Shown: positions 1 to 8,829, numbered from the stretch's first letter. The stretch: DNA of 64,000 nucleotides from Pseudoalteromonas sp. MM1 (GCF_030296835.1 NZ_AP027923.1:248001-312000); one strand, 5' to 3'. Numbers and translations are program-made. The notes: generated by a model not told the origin, from the sequence alone.

Positions 1-1
1 T

Positions 2-232
2 ATGAGTAACGAAATAGGAGAGCGTTGGGCGGTTATTACCCTTACTAATTTAGCCTCTGGCAAGCGAGAGCTTAATCAAGAACACGTATTAGCGCTGTTT
101 GCAGATGGCAGCAGGCAAACACCAAATGAATTTAAACTCGGCTTCAATGGCAACCAAACACAGTCGGTAACGGTATCGTTTGCTGAGCATAAGTTTCCTA
201 TTCTAAGTGTATATTCGAGCAATGATCAGTAA
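2..232 (+). CDS. hypothetical protein, possibly the 3' part of a longer gene
   Basis: An open frame of 76 codons begins at base 2 and stops at 232. The window edge hides upstream sequence, so it is unclear whether the ATG at base 2 is the true start or an internal Met of a longer protein. The product is soluble and mixed alpha/beta in character, with no signal peptide, membrane segment or motif that I recognise. No function is assigned. Confidence 0.45.
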   Translation: MSNEIGERWAVITLTNLASGKRELNQEHVLALFADGSRQTPNEFKLGFNGNQTQSVTVSFAEHKFPILSVYSSNDQ

Positions 233-252
233 CACATTTTTAGATAAGCTAA

Positions 253-531
253 ATGTGTAGTAATTGCTTTAGTTTATCGGCACCGGCTCTGCTGGTGCTT
301 AGCTCAGATTTAATATCATCATTTACAATCACCATCAATTTGCCATTAACTGTTTTTGTAATAATGTTCATGGCTATATTCCTTATCAAAATAGGTATTA
401 GGCGTTTTGTTGATAAGGAATTTAGCGAGTTTTTAACCAGCTTAATTAATGTTTATCTGAATCGACATTATTTGCAGTTGAACCGACATAAAAGTAAATT
501 AGCGTTGTGGTGGGGGAGGCTAACTTTATAG
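253..531 (+). CDS. small putative membrane protein (doubtful)
   Basis: A 92-codon frame lies 20 bases after the preceding gene. It encodes one hydrophobic stretch (roughly residues 25-48) followed by a basic tail with several His, Arg and Lys. The first 15 codons overlap a GC-rich hairpin, so an internal ATG at 367 (55 residues) is an alternative start. There is no clear ribosome binding site and no recognised family. It could be a real single-span protein or a chance frame. Confidence 0.25.
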   Translation: MCSNCFSLSAPALLVLSSDLISSFTITINLPLTVFVIMFMAIFLIKIGIRRFVDKEFSEFLTSLINVYLNRHYLQLNRHKSKLALWWGRLTL

Positions 532-649
532 CATTACTTTGTTTATATGCTTAATGTGTAACTAAAAGTGAAACTGGTTTAATCAAGTCTTTACACTTAC
601 AATGGTCAAACGCTAGTATCATGAATTATATAAAAGTCATGGATGATCA

Positions 650-1609
650 ATGAATAGCATAATTTTAATATTTTTTTCAATTGCCTTAGTTTTGGCTCCT
701 TCACAGGTTTTAGCTGAGCAACAGCTCCCAACTCAATTTGATAATAATCGTATAATTTTAATCCCGGAACTTATCAGTGGCAAAAAACTCAGATTTTTTA
801 CAGATACCGGCGGTGGGTGGAATGCCATTTCAAAAGAACTTCATCAGCAATACAATTGGCCAACAATCATAAAAGTAGCTGATGGCGAAGAGTATACCTT
901 GTCAGAAATGCCTAAGTTTAAAGCAGAGGCAGAAATACCTGCTGGTGGCATTGAAAATTTCATGGCCGGATATTTGTTTATAGCCCCCGAGGCAGAACTA
1001 TCAAAAGAGCAACAGTTTGATGGGTTTTTAGGTGGTCGATGGCACGCAGAAAAAATTATTAAAATTGATTATGTAAATGAATCAATGTTTATCCTTGATT
1101 CTCTTGATGAGGTTAACTTAAACAAATTTAAAAAAGTAGAATTAGGTTTTCAAAAAGACTCTCAGCAAAAATACACCACAGCATTTCCTAGAATGAGTAT
1201 AAAAGTTCAAGGAATAGAGTATCAAATGTTGTTAGATACTGGTGCAACATCAACTTTAACTAATACCGCAAAAAAACAAATACAGAGTAAATCGAATGTG
1301 GTTGGTACTTCTTTTATCGCAGCTAGTGTTTTTGATAATTGGAAAGCCAGAAACCCAGATTGGGACGTTATCGAAAAAGCCGAACATGGCACCGAGGAAG
1401 CTATTATTAAGGTACCTTTCGTTATTATAGCCGAACAAAGTATTGGGCCTGTTTGGTTTACAAGAAGAGAGGATAATAACTTTCATGAGTTTATGTCTTC
1501 AATGATGGACAAAAAAATTGATGGCGCATTCGGTGGCTCAGGTCTGAAGTATTTTGACTTAGTGATAGATTACATAGACGAGCATGCTTATTTTAAGGCT
1601 AAGCTTTAA
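650..1609 (+). CDS. secreted retropepsin/pepsin-like aspartic protease-type protein with two DTG motifs
   Basis: The 319-residue product starts with a signal peptide (cleavage near residue 22, VLA/EQ), so it should act in the envelope or outside. Two aspartic-protease-type motifs are present: Asp52-Thr-Gly and Asp196-Thr-Gly-Ala. Each is followed at a similar distance by a DG-x-x-GG turn (124-129 and 291-296) and a similar IDY-x-(N/D)-E strand (139-143, 306-311). The chain therefore reads as two related lobes, the arrangement of pepsins, whereas retropepsins have one lobe and dimerise. Catalytic activity is inferred; the first motif (DTGGG) lacks the usual Ser/Thr after DTG. The gene stands alone, with weak Shine-Dalgarno character before the ATG. 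Confidence 0.7.
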   Translation: MNSIILIFFSIALVLAPSQVLAEQQLPTQFDNNRIILIPELISGKKLRFFTDTGGGWNAISKELHQQYNWPTIIKVADGEEYTLSEMPKFKAEAEIPAGGIENFMAGYLFIAPEAELSKEQQFDGFLGGRWHAEKIIKIDYVNESMFILDSLDEVNLNKFKKVELGFQKDSQQKYTTAFPRMSIKVQGIEYQMLLDTGATSTLTNTAKKQIQSKSNVVGTSFIAASVFDNWKARNPDWDVIEKAEHGTEEAIIKVPFVIIAEQSIGPVWFTRREDNNFHEFMSSMMDKKIDGAFGGSGLKYFDLVIDYIDEHAYFKAKL

Positions 1610-1731
1610 AATTTAGCCATTGTTTTATTGGCTTCAAAGGGCAGGAATAAGCGAATAACGGATGGTCAATAATTGTAAAGTATGAAGTCAAGATTTGGCC
1701 ACTCTTTGGTTTTTAAAGTTAAGGAATTACT

Positions 1732-2277
1732 ATGAAATTTGAAGGTGCACAACAAAATATGAACCTCGCATATTTTGGTGGTGGAACGGGCGTATTAGTG
1801 TCTGGCTTGGTTTGGTGTATAGCTGGCTTTGTCGCACTACTGCATTCAAATCAATCAAGTATGCTTACTTTATTTTTTGGTGGCATGTTTATACACCCTT
1901 TAGCTATGTTACTTTCAAAAGTGCTTAAACGCTCTGGCAATCACGACCCTAAAAACCCATTAGGTAAATTGGCCTTAGAAAGCACTATTATTTTATTTGT
2001 TGGTTTGTTTTTAGCGTTTTACGTAGCAAAACTTCAAGCTGAATGGTTTTATCCAATCATGCTGATGATAATTGGTGTTCGCTATTTAATTTTTAACACC
2101 ATATATGGCATGAAAGTCTATTGGGTTTTGGGTGCTTTGCTTATGTTTTTTGGCATGTTGTGTATTGTATTAAATGCCAATTTTGTAATTGGCGCCTTTA
2201 TTGGCGGGATAACCGAAATGCTATTTGCGCTAGTGATATTTGCCCAATCGAAAGGACTGGTTTTAAAAACTGAATAA
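1732..2277 (+). CDS. multi-pass membrane protein, DUF7010-like
   Basis: This 181-residue protein has about five to six hydrophobic segments (around 18-38, 45-62, 84-103, 107-122, 128-146, 150-170) and a short cytoplasmic loop with an NPLGKLALE motif near residue 80. The sequence style, with an early GGG-x-G-x-L-x-SGLVW region and a GGMFIHPL segment, resembles the uncharacterised DUF7010 family; that assignment is from memory and moderate. AAGGAATTACT just before the ATG provides a good ribosome binding site. No transport or catalytic residues stand out. Confidence 0.7.
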   Translation: MKFEGAQQNMNLAYFGGGTGVLVSGLVWCIAGFVALLHSNQSSMLTLFFGGMFIHPLAMLLSKVLKRSGNHDPKNPLGKLALESTIILFVGLFLAFYVAKLQAEWFYPIMLMIIGVRYLIFNTIYGMKVYWVLGALLMFFGMLCIVLNANFVIGAFIGGITEMLFALVIFAQSKGLVLKTE

Positions 2278-2417
2278 CAAGCGGTAATAATGGAAAAAGC
2301 TGTGCGTTATAGTAAAGATTTTTAAAGTATTGAGCTGAAAATTGCATGTATTTATTAGTCAGCTTTGAGATGAATAGCGGTCACTCAGGTCAGTCGCCAT
2401 TAACTTAGTAAGATATA

Positions 2418-2560
2418 AGAGGACACTTCTCTCTTTTTTACATGTTTATATAAATAACAGAAAGCATAATATTTATAGCTGGCAATGACTTAAACTGTTT
2501 GCTATTAATGTAAATTCAAAAATAAGGGCGTTTTCGCGCTAAAAAGGGAAAGTGTCCTCT
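2418..2560. mobile_element. 143-bp MITE-like inverted-repeat element
   Basis: The segment begins AGAGGACACTT and ends AAGTGTCCTCT, so its outer 11 bases are exact inverted repeats. The pyrimidine-rich continuation (CTCTCTTTTT against TCCCTTTTT) extends the similarity to about 20 bases. The interior is AT-rich with no coding capacity. No unambiguous target duplication is visible: flanks are GATATA on the left and GATAAA on the right. It lies 31 bases before the lipoprotein gene that starts at 2592, so that gene's promoter probably lies in or next to it. It fills most of the 2278-2591 intergenic gap. Non-autonomous mobility is inferred from shape only. Confidence 0.6.
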
Positions 2561-2591
2561 GATAAAGTTGTTAACTTTTTAAGGATGAAAT

Positions 2592-2981
2592 ATGAAACCT
2601 GCCAAGCTAGTTTTGCCAATACTCCTCACACTAGTGGGATGCCAATCAACACCTTATGCTGTGATAGATGGTGGAAGAAAGGTGATTTCTGACGATAACA
2701 ATTATGAGGTAAGAATTAAGGCTATTGATGGGAAGTTGTTATTCTCTAATAATATTAGAAAGAATATTAAGCCAGGGCCTCATTTGATAGTTTTAGAAAC
2801 AACAAAAAAACATCGAGGTCGTTCGGAAACTACAGAAGCTTACTTTCCAATTGAAGCAAAACCTTGTACTAAATACAGAGTGAGTGCTCAGTATAAAAAT
2901 AGCTTAAGTGAAGAGTGGGAAATTAAACTTATTGATACAAGCAAAATACCATCCTGTGAAGTTGGTGAAAACAAAAGTTAA
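2592..2981 (+). CDS. small lipoprotein of unknown function
   Basis: The 129-residue precursor has a typical lipoprotein signal: Lys-containing N-terminus, hydrophobic core and an LVGC lipobox with Cys17 as the lipidated residue. The mature part is about 113 residues, mostly predicted beta strands, with two further Cys near the C-terminus (in KPCTKY and PSCEV) that could form a disulfide in the periplasm. AAGGATGAAAT gives a strong ribosome binding site for the ATG at 2592. The PGPHLIVLE segment recalls small beta-sandwich lipoproteins, but I do not recognise the family. Confidence 0.75.
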   Translation: MKPAKLVLPILLTLVGCQSTPYAVIDGGRKVISDDNNYEVRIKAIDGKLLFSNNIRKNIKPGPHLIVLETTKKHRGRSETTEAYFPIEAKPCTKYRVSAQYKNSLSEEWEIKLIDTSKIPSCEVGENKS

Positions 2982-3073
2982 CAAACTGTTGGGTAAGGGC
3001 GTTGGTAATGTAGTTGCCACTCTTTAGCCTCTCTACAACATAAAATGTGATAATAATTGGCAAGGTATTTTAC

Positions 3074-3108
3074 TGTATCGGATGGCGCTTCGCTTATCCA
3101 ACCTACAC
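3074..3108. repeat. dispersed palindromic intergenic repeat
   Basis: A hairpin-forming segment GGATGGCGCTTCGCTTATCC (3080-3099) is followed by AACCTACA. This type of palindrome, ending in a TGTAGG-like box, is a recurrent intergenic repeat in many gammaproteobacteria (established knowledge, recalled rather than searched). It sits between the convergently arranged lipoprotein and sulfotransferase genes, where such repeats commonly serve as mRNA 3' ends. Confidence 0.5.
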
Positions 3109-3156
3109 TTACAAAAAGTCGCCTATTTAGATTGTCCCACCGATAAAATAATACGC

Positions 3157-4740
3157 TTATTCAACACGAATACCTTGGCTTAATAGGTACTCCACAGCTG
3201 CATTAGTATGGGGCTTAAACGCTTTCCAACGGCCAATGGCTTTGCTATTTAATGGTTGGCGTACTTGTACTTTACTGGCCGTAGATACCGGTGCGGTGTT
3301 TAAGTGAAAGTCTATACACTGCTCCTGCCATTCTAAATTACAAAAGCTAAGTAGCTCTTTTATTTGCTGCTCGGGCTGGGCGACTAGTTCTTCGTATTTT
3401 ACTAATTTTATATTGCTGTGCAGGGCGCTGAAGTGCTGCATAAGTTTGTAAAAACGGCTATAAAATTTGGCTGTGTCGAGCAAATCGAGCGAGTATGCGT
3501 AGTAGGGGTTATTTATTGTAAATAACTGGCGGTAGTTACCGATGCAGGTGTCCATTGGGTCGCGCAGCATACAAATAATTTTAGCGTTTGGTAGGGCTTT
3601 AGTTATTAAGTCGATATAAAAAAAGTTAAATGGGAGCTTATCTATAAAGTGTTTATGGCTGCCAGTAGTTACGCGAGTGGCATTTAAATAGGTTGTCCCA
3701 AGCTGATTAAAATCAAGCTCGTAGGCTTTACTGAGTGTTTGAGTGTCGAGTACATGGGGTGTTTGAGTTTGGCTTAACTTTTTAACGCTTAGGCCAAAGT
3801 CTTGTAATTCACCAGCTGATTGTACGTCGCTGTGGCTAGATAAAATGCGCTCAACCAATGTGGTGCCAGAGCGGGGCATACCTAATACAAAAATAGGCTC
3901 TGGCGTTGGGTTACCTTGTGTTAGCGCGTGTTTATGCTGCTCACTTAAATGTTTAATGTGTTCAAATAATGCGGCTGAGCTTTTATGATCAAACGGCTGC
4001 ATAGCCCGTTTAGCCGCCTTACCTTGCTCTAGGCTTTTAAACGCATCATCAAACTTGCCTATGTCTTGATACTCTTTTGCAAGTGCGTGGCCAATGTGTA
4101 ATTTTGCATCGGGATGAGTGATTTGCTCAGCTACGGTTTTTAAGCGCGATATATGATTAGATTGCGCAGTGGCTTTGGTTAAGTCACTTAATGCAAAATG
4201 GCTTTGGTGATGCAGCGGGTTTAGCGTAATGGCGCTTTCAAAGGCATTTTGGGCTTGTTTAAATTGGCCTACAAATTTAGCGCTCACACCTAAATTATAA
4301 TAAAACTGCGGTTGCGGTTTATTTGCATGTTTGGCCAGTTCAATAGCGCAGTTAAAGTAATTTAGTGCGTGTTCATGAAAGCCTGCTTGCGTAAGCGCAA
4401 CACCTAAGGTATCGGCATCAAGACTCTTTTTTATTTGCTTAATGGGTATGGCTAAAGCGGTATTTTTTGCTTTAGCAAGTTCACCTGTTAATGCGTAACA
4501 CTTTGCAAGTTGGGCGCTGTATTCAATGCTTTTACCAAAGCTAAGGGCTTTTTCAATTAACTTTATGGCTTTGTGTATTTGCCCAACACGTAAATTAACC
4601 ATGGCCAGTAAAAAATACCCATCGGCAAAGTCGTTTTTTTGAGTAACCAATTCAACTAAGGCTTTATGAGCAAGCTCAATATTGCCTTGGTTTAAATGTG
4701 TAATTGCACTTTGGTGGAGTTGTTTTAAATTTGGCTGCAT
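3157..4740 (-). CDS. TPR-repeat sulfotransferase family protein (pair 1)
   Basis: The 527-residue protein has an N-terminal half of tetratricopeptide repeats (about 1-270, typified by the YYNLGVSAKFVGQFKQA segment) joined to a PAPS-dependent sulfotransferase domain. The 5'-phosphosulfate loop GMPRSGTTL is at 287-295, and the 3'-phosphate region (Arg393-Asp394 and DTCIGNYRQ, 397-405) is intact, so it should transfer sulfate from PAPS. No signal peptide or membrane segment is seen, suggesting cytoplasmic action on a protein or glycan held by the TPRs. It lies downstream of the TonB-dependent receptor at 4833-7250, separated by a terminator, an order repeated at 53107-57201. The acceptor is unknown. 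Confidence 0.88.
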   Translation of the reverse strand: MQPNLKQLHQSAITHLNQGNIELAHKALVELVTQKNDFADGYFLLAMVNLRVGQIHKAIKLIEKALSFGKSIEYSAQLAKCYALTGELAKAKNTALAIPIKQIKKSLDADTLGVALTQAGFHEHALNYFNCAIELAKHANKPQPQFYYNLGVSAKFVGQFKQAQNAFESAITLNPLHHQSHFALSDLTKATAQSNHISRLKTVAEQITHPDAKLHIGHALAKEYQDIGKFDDAFKSLEQGKAAKRAMQPFDHKSSAALFEHIKHLSEQHKHALTQGNPTPEPIFVLGMPRSGTTLVERILSSHSDVQSAGELQDFGLSVKKLSQTQTPHVLDTQTLSKAYELDFNQLGTTYLNATRVTTGSHKHFIDKLPFNFFYIDLITKALPNAKIICMLRDPMDTCIGNYRQLFTINNPYYAYSLDLLDTAKFYSRFYKLMQHFSALHSNIKLVKYEELVAQPEQQIKELLSFCNLEWQEQCIDFHLNTAPVSTASKVQVRQPLNSKAIGRWKAFKPHTNAAVEYLLSQGIRVE

Positions 4741-4775
4741 TGTTTAATTTTTATTATTTAGTTACGCGTTAATAA

Positions 4776-4805
4776 AGAAAAAAGGCTCAAATAAATTTGA
4801 GCCTT
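4776..4805 (-). terminator. Rho-independent terminator after TonB-dependent receptor 1
   Basis: A 10-bp perfect stem, AAGGCTCAAA (4782-4791) and TTTGAGCCTT (4796-4805), has a four-base loop and, on the minus strand, is followed by a T-rich run. It ends the receptor transcript before the sulfotransferase gene, so the latter would need read-through or its own promoter. Confidence 0.85.
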
Positions 4806-4832
4806 AACACATTGTTTAAAAGTGACTATAAA

Positions 4833-7250
4833 TTATATTTCAAATTTGTAGTTAAATTTAACACCTACTGTGAGTGGCTGATTTACAAAGTGACCGTAGT
4901 TACGTTGTATGTCGGCACCGTTTGCAGTTGTTATGTCAGCATCTGAGCGACGAACCGATGTAAATGCATATTTGTTGAATAGGTTATCAACATATAAAGT
5001 AGTCGACCACTCATCGGCTGTTAGCTTAGCAGATATATTGCTTAAGCTGTAACCTGGCAGGGTTTCGCCATTGTCATGCAAACCTACTTTTGAAAGTACA
5101 TCGCTTTGTGCGGTTAAACCGTAGTTAATATCAAGGGTTTTATCGCTAAATACATCTGTTTGGTAGTTTACACCCATTGAGAACTGATGCTCTGGCGAGC
5201 CTGGTAAACGGTCGCCGTCTTCTGCGCCGTCTGTGCCATCAGCATTAAACAAAAATGGTGCGTCTGACGTTAGCTCTGCTTTTGTATAAGCATAGGTTGC
5301 GTACACGGTAAACGAGTCAGATAAAATGGCACGGGTAGATAGCTCAATCCCTTTTGCGTTTGCACTACCTGCGTTAGATAAGTACGGGAGTTGGCCTACA
5401 TCTGTTGCGCCTGCAATTTGCGCATCATCCCAATCTACATTAAATAAAGCAGCGTTAAAGTGTAATTGGCTTCTAAACCAGGTGCTTTTAAAGCCTAGCT
5501 CGTAGTTTGTAGTAGTATCTGCAACAAAAAGCCTTTCGTCAGCGTTACCACACCCTGTTTGCTGGTTTTCAGGGATAGGATCAGGGCAAACAGCTAGAAG
5601 GTTGGAACCGCCAATTCTAAAGCCTTCACTTACTGTTACATAACCCATTACTGAGTCAGTAAACTGGTATTTAGCATTAAATTTGAATAAGTTACCGTTA
5701 TCGCCTGCTTCGTCTTTTTCATAAGCAACTGTGATTGCATCAGGGTCTGCATCGCCATAAAGTGTATTTGCAAGCGGGAAGTCAAATGCTGCTTGCGCCT
5801 CTACATCGTATTCGTAAAAACGTGCGCCAATGGTAACATCTAATTTTTCGGTAACTTGGTAGCCAACTTCGCCGAATAGCGCAGACTCAGTGACTTTACT
5901 TTTTGTAAGCTCTAAGTATTCTAATGAGTCAGGCCTTAGCTGCGCGCCACCAAAGTTATCAACAGCGAATTGGTCAAACCCAGGCGTAAACTCTCTGCTT
6001 GATGCTTCGGTTTCTGTTTTGTTGTAAAAGCCACCCACAATCCAGTTAAAGTCGCTATCGCTTTGCGATACTAAACGCAGCTCTTGCGTGAAGGTGTCTT
6101 CTTCGTCAATTTCACGTGTGTATGATGAAAACGCAGGGAATTCTTCGTAGCCGTAATCAAGACGAATAAGTAAATCGGTTTGGTCACGTTGGCCGTCGGC
6201 ATCAAAGCTTGAAATACCTGTAGCCGATACTAGCTCTGCAAAACCTAGGTCTGCTTTTAGTTCAAGGCTTAGTAATTGATCTTCTTTTTCGCGCGGCTCT
6301 TCATAACGATAAGCCGACTCGTATTTACCTACAATATCGCTTAAACCGTTATCATCGTTTAGGCTGTTGTAATGAACAATTGAACGGCCTTCGCTGTCTT
6401 GGTTTTGATAAAAGTAGTTAAGTGTTCCTTCAAATGTTTCGCTTGGTTTGAAGCGAACTGAAATACGCCCTGTAGTGGTGGTTTCGCCGTTTGCGTCTTT
6501 TACATTTTTTATATTGTTGTTTACTTCCTCGGCGTTGCTCCAATCAGGGTCTGGGAGCGATACACCTGGCTCACGTACTGTGTAAGCATAATCAATAAAA
6601 CCTGGGTCTTCGTATACGTTTAAGCTTGCACGTACTGCTAATTTATCTTCAATAATTGGCAGGTTAACAATAAAGCCACCTTCGCCGCCTAAAGAGTCAC
6701 TTTCTTGAGTTTGAAATAGGTCACCAAATACTTCTACCGAGGTAAAATCAAGCTCTGGCTCTTTAAGCATGTAACGAATTGCGCCGCCTAAAGTACCAGC
6801 ACCATATAATGTACCTTGTGGCCCAATAAGTACTTCTACGCGTTCTATGTCTACCAAGCGCATATCAACTGACACTGGAATTTCGTTAACGTAAGTAGCT
6901 ACTGTGCCACCATCTGATGATGGGCCTGACGAATTAGTGTTTAAACCACGTACAATAATAGGCGAGCCTGAGCGACCACCTTGATCGGTAATTGTTAAAC
7001 CAGGCACCCAACGCGCTACATCGGCAAGTTCGCCAATGTTTTGATCTTTCATTACATCGGCATCAAGTGCGGTAATGTTTAGCGGTGCATTTTGCACCGA
7101 GCCGCTGCGCCTTGTTGCTGTTACTTCGATTACTTCGAGCGATTTTTTTTGAGCTATGACTTCTTCTTGCGCCACTGCTGAATTAGAAAATATAAATGCG
7201 CCAGAAACTGCGCTCGAAATAGCCAAGGTTAACAAGCTTGGTTTAAACAT
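4833..7250 (-). CDS. TonB-dependent outer membrane receptor (pair 1)
   Basis: The 805-residue precursor has a signal peptide ending SNSAVA/Q, a plug domain (about 45-165, including VTATRRSGS, GLTITDQGG and IVRGLNTN) and a long beta-barrel to the C-terminus. It imports a scarce substrate across the outer membrane using TonB energy; the substrate cannot be told from sequence. I chose the ATG at 7250 because a GGGGA element lies 9 bases before it; an upstream TTG (7271) would place extra residues ahead of the signal peptide. The last residues (YKFEI) do not end in the usual aromatic. A strong terminator follows, then the TPR-sulfotransferase. Confidence 0.92.
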   Translation of the reverse strand: MFKPSLLTLAISSAVSGAFIFSNSAVAQEEVIAQKKSLEVIEVTATRRSGSVQNAPLNITALDADVMKDQNIGELADVARWVPGLTITDQGGRSGSPIIVRGLNTNSSGPSSDGGTVATYVNEIPVSVDMRLVDIERVEVLIGPQGTLYGAGTLGGAIRYMLKEPELDFTSVEVFGDLFQTQESDSLGGEGGFIVNLPIIEDKLAVRASLNVYEDPGFIDYAYTVREPGVSLPDPDWSNAEEVNNNIKNVKDANGETTTTGRISVRFKPSETFEGTLNYFYQNQDSEGRSIVHYNSLNDDNGLSDIVGKYESAYRYEEPREKEDQLLSLELKADLGFAELVSATGISSFDADGQRDQTDLLIRLDYGYEEFPAFSSYTREIDEEDTFTQELRLVSQSDSDFNWIVGGFYNKTETEASSREFTPGFDQFAVDNFGGAQLRPDSLEYLELTKSKVTESALFGEVGYQVTEKLDVTIGARFYEYDVEAQAAFDFPLANTLYGDADPDAITVAYEKDEAGDNGNLFKFNAKYQFTDSVMGYVTVSEGFRIGGSNLLAVCPDPIPENQQTGCGNADERLFVADTTTNYELGFKSTWFRSQLHFNAALFNVDWDDAQIAGATDVGQLPYLSNAGSANAKGIELSTRAILSDSFTVYATYAYTKAELTSDAPFLFNADGTDGAEDGDRLPGSPEHQFSMGVNYQTDVFSDKTLDINYGLTAQSDVLSKVGLHDNGETLPGYSLSNISAKLTADEWSTTLYVDNLFNKYAFTSVRRSDADITTANGADIQRNYGHFVNQPLTVGVKFNYKFEI

Positions 7251-7656
7251 AAAAAGTGATCCCCAGTTCAAATGTTTTACATTAGTAAATTAAGTGAATA
7301 GTTTAGCAGGGAGTTAGGTGGCTGGGAATGATAAAATTGAATTTTAATTCACTTTTTTGGAATAAATATAGATAAAGTGACGGTAAAAAATTATATAAAT
7401 AGCTATTACATCCAATGTGTTGGCTAAATAAGGTACAAATAATGTGCTTTTTCCTCATTGAGCAAATGTAAATAGCCATTCATGTTTATTATTTTGTAGT
7501 AATTGTGTTGTTTGTTAATACAAAATTTGTAGGTCTATTTTTCAGTGGTTTATTTAATTTTTAGCCCTATAAATTTTTAGTTTGATCCCCATTGTTCTTA
7601 GTTATCGTAAGCTACTTCAATTCGCACATGTGTGCGCGCATTTACAGGATTAAATT
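7251..7656. other. divergent intergenic region
   Basis: This 400-base AT-rich stretch separates the divergent receptor gene and the ene-reductase gene and must hold both promoters. I see no small gene, clear operator palindrome or repeat in it. An AGGA ribosome binding site precedes the ATG at 7657. Confidence 0.5.
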
Positions 7657-8751
7657 ATGAGTCAGTTATTCTCAAAGTTAAACATAGGGCAACTCACCTT
7701 GAACAACCGCATTATTATTGCGCCTATGTGCCAGTACTCAGCCAATAATGGTGCAGCCAGTGATTGGCACACTATTCATTTAGGACAGTTAAGCTTAAGC
7801 GGGGCAGGGTTACTTATTTTAGAAGCTACAGCGGTTAACCCTGAGGGGCGTATTAGTTACGGTGATTTAGGGCTTTGGAATAGCGAAACCCAGCAAGCAC
7901 TAGGTAAAAGCTTAAAAGCTATTAGGCAATACAGCCCCATGCCAATTGGCATTCAGCTAGCGCACGCTGGGCGTAAAGCATCTACAGAAAAACCATGGGA
8001 TGGGGGTGGCGCATTAAACCCAACGGATGAAAACGGCTGGCAAACACTTGCGCCTTCAGCTGTTGCGTATGACGATAATAGTCCAGTGCCTAAAGCCATG
8101 AGCCAATCCGATATAAACACATTAATTAAAGACTTTGTTAGTGCCGCTAAACGCGCTGACGAGCTTGGCCTTGATTTAATTGAAATACATGGCGCGCATG
8201 GTTATTTGTTACACCAGTTTTTATCACCACTTTCAAACAAGCGTGATGATGAATACGGCGGCAGTTTACAAAACCGTATGCGCCTTGTGATTGAGGTGTT
8301 TAAAGCAGTAAGAGCTGAATTTGCAAGCCATAAACCGGTAGGTATTCGTATCTCTGCGACTGATTGGGTAGAAGGTGGTTGGGATTTAGAGCAATCTATT
8401 GAGCTTGCTAAAGCGCTTAATGAACTTGGCTGCGATTTTATTCACGTAAGTACAGCGGGTTTAAGCCCAGAACAGCAAATACCTGTTAAACCAAATTTTC
8501 AGGTGCCATTTGCAACCGCTATTAAAGAGGCTGTGAATATGCCGGTTATAGCCGTAGGTTTAATTACCGAGCCACAACAAGCCGAAGATATTATTAGCGA
8601 ACAGCAAGCCGATGGCGTAGCACTAGCACGAGGTATATTGTATAACCCGCATTGGCCTTGGCATGCAGCAGCTGAGCTTGGCGCAACTGTTAAGGCACCA
8701 AAACAGTATTTGCGATCTAGCCCGCATGGGCAGCCTTCACCTATTAAGTAA
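7657..8751 (+). CDS. old-yellow-enzyme family NADH:flavin oxidoreductase, XenA/YqjM-like
   Basis: This 364-residue TIM-barrel FMN enzyme should reduce activated C=C bonds (enones, nitro-compounds) with NAD(P)H in the cytoplasm. Features of the XenA/YqjM class are visible: PMCQYSA with the redox-tuning Cys25, EATAVNPEGRI near 56-66, and the substrate-binding pair His178/His181 followed by Tyr183 in EIHGAHGYLLHQ. Length matches the class. A terminator follows and the MFS gene comes next on the same strand; a functional link between the two is possible but unproven. The physiological substrate is unknown. Confidence 0.92.
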   Translation: MSQLFSKLNIGQLTLNNRIIIAPMCQYSANNGAASDWHTIHLGQLSLSGAGLLILEATAVNPEGRISYGDLGLWNSETQQALGKSLKAIRQYSPMPIGIQLAHAGRKASTEKPWDGGGALNPTDENGWQTLAPSAVAYDDNSPVPKAMSQSDINTLIKDFVSAAKRADELGLDLIEIHGAHGYLLHQFLSPLSNKRDDEYGGSLQNRMRLVIEVFKAVRAEFASHKPVGIRISATDWVEGGWDLEQSIELAKALNELGCDFIHVSTAGLSPEQQIPVKPNFQVPFATAIKEAVNMPVIAVGLITEPQQAEDIISEQQADGVALARGILYNPHWPWHAAAELGATVKAPKQYLRSSPHGQPSPIK

Positions 8752-8778
8752 CTTACATTTTTACATTTACCATGGCTA

Positions 8779-8805
8779 CCCACTGCATTATATGCAGTGG
8801 GTTTT
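8779..8805 (+). terminator. Rho-independent terminator after the ene-reductase gene
   Basis: A perfect 10-bp stem, CCCACTGCAT (8779-8788) and ATGCAGTGGG (8792-8801), has a three-base loop and is followed by TTTT. Confidence 0.88.
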
Positions 8806-8829
8806 ATTCGTTAAAAATTAGAGTGTTTC

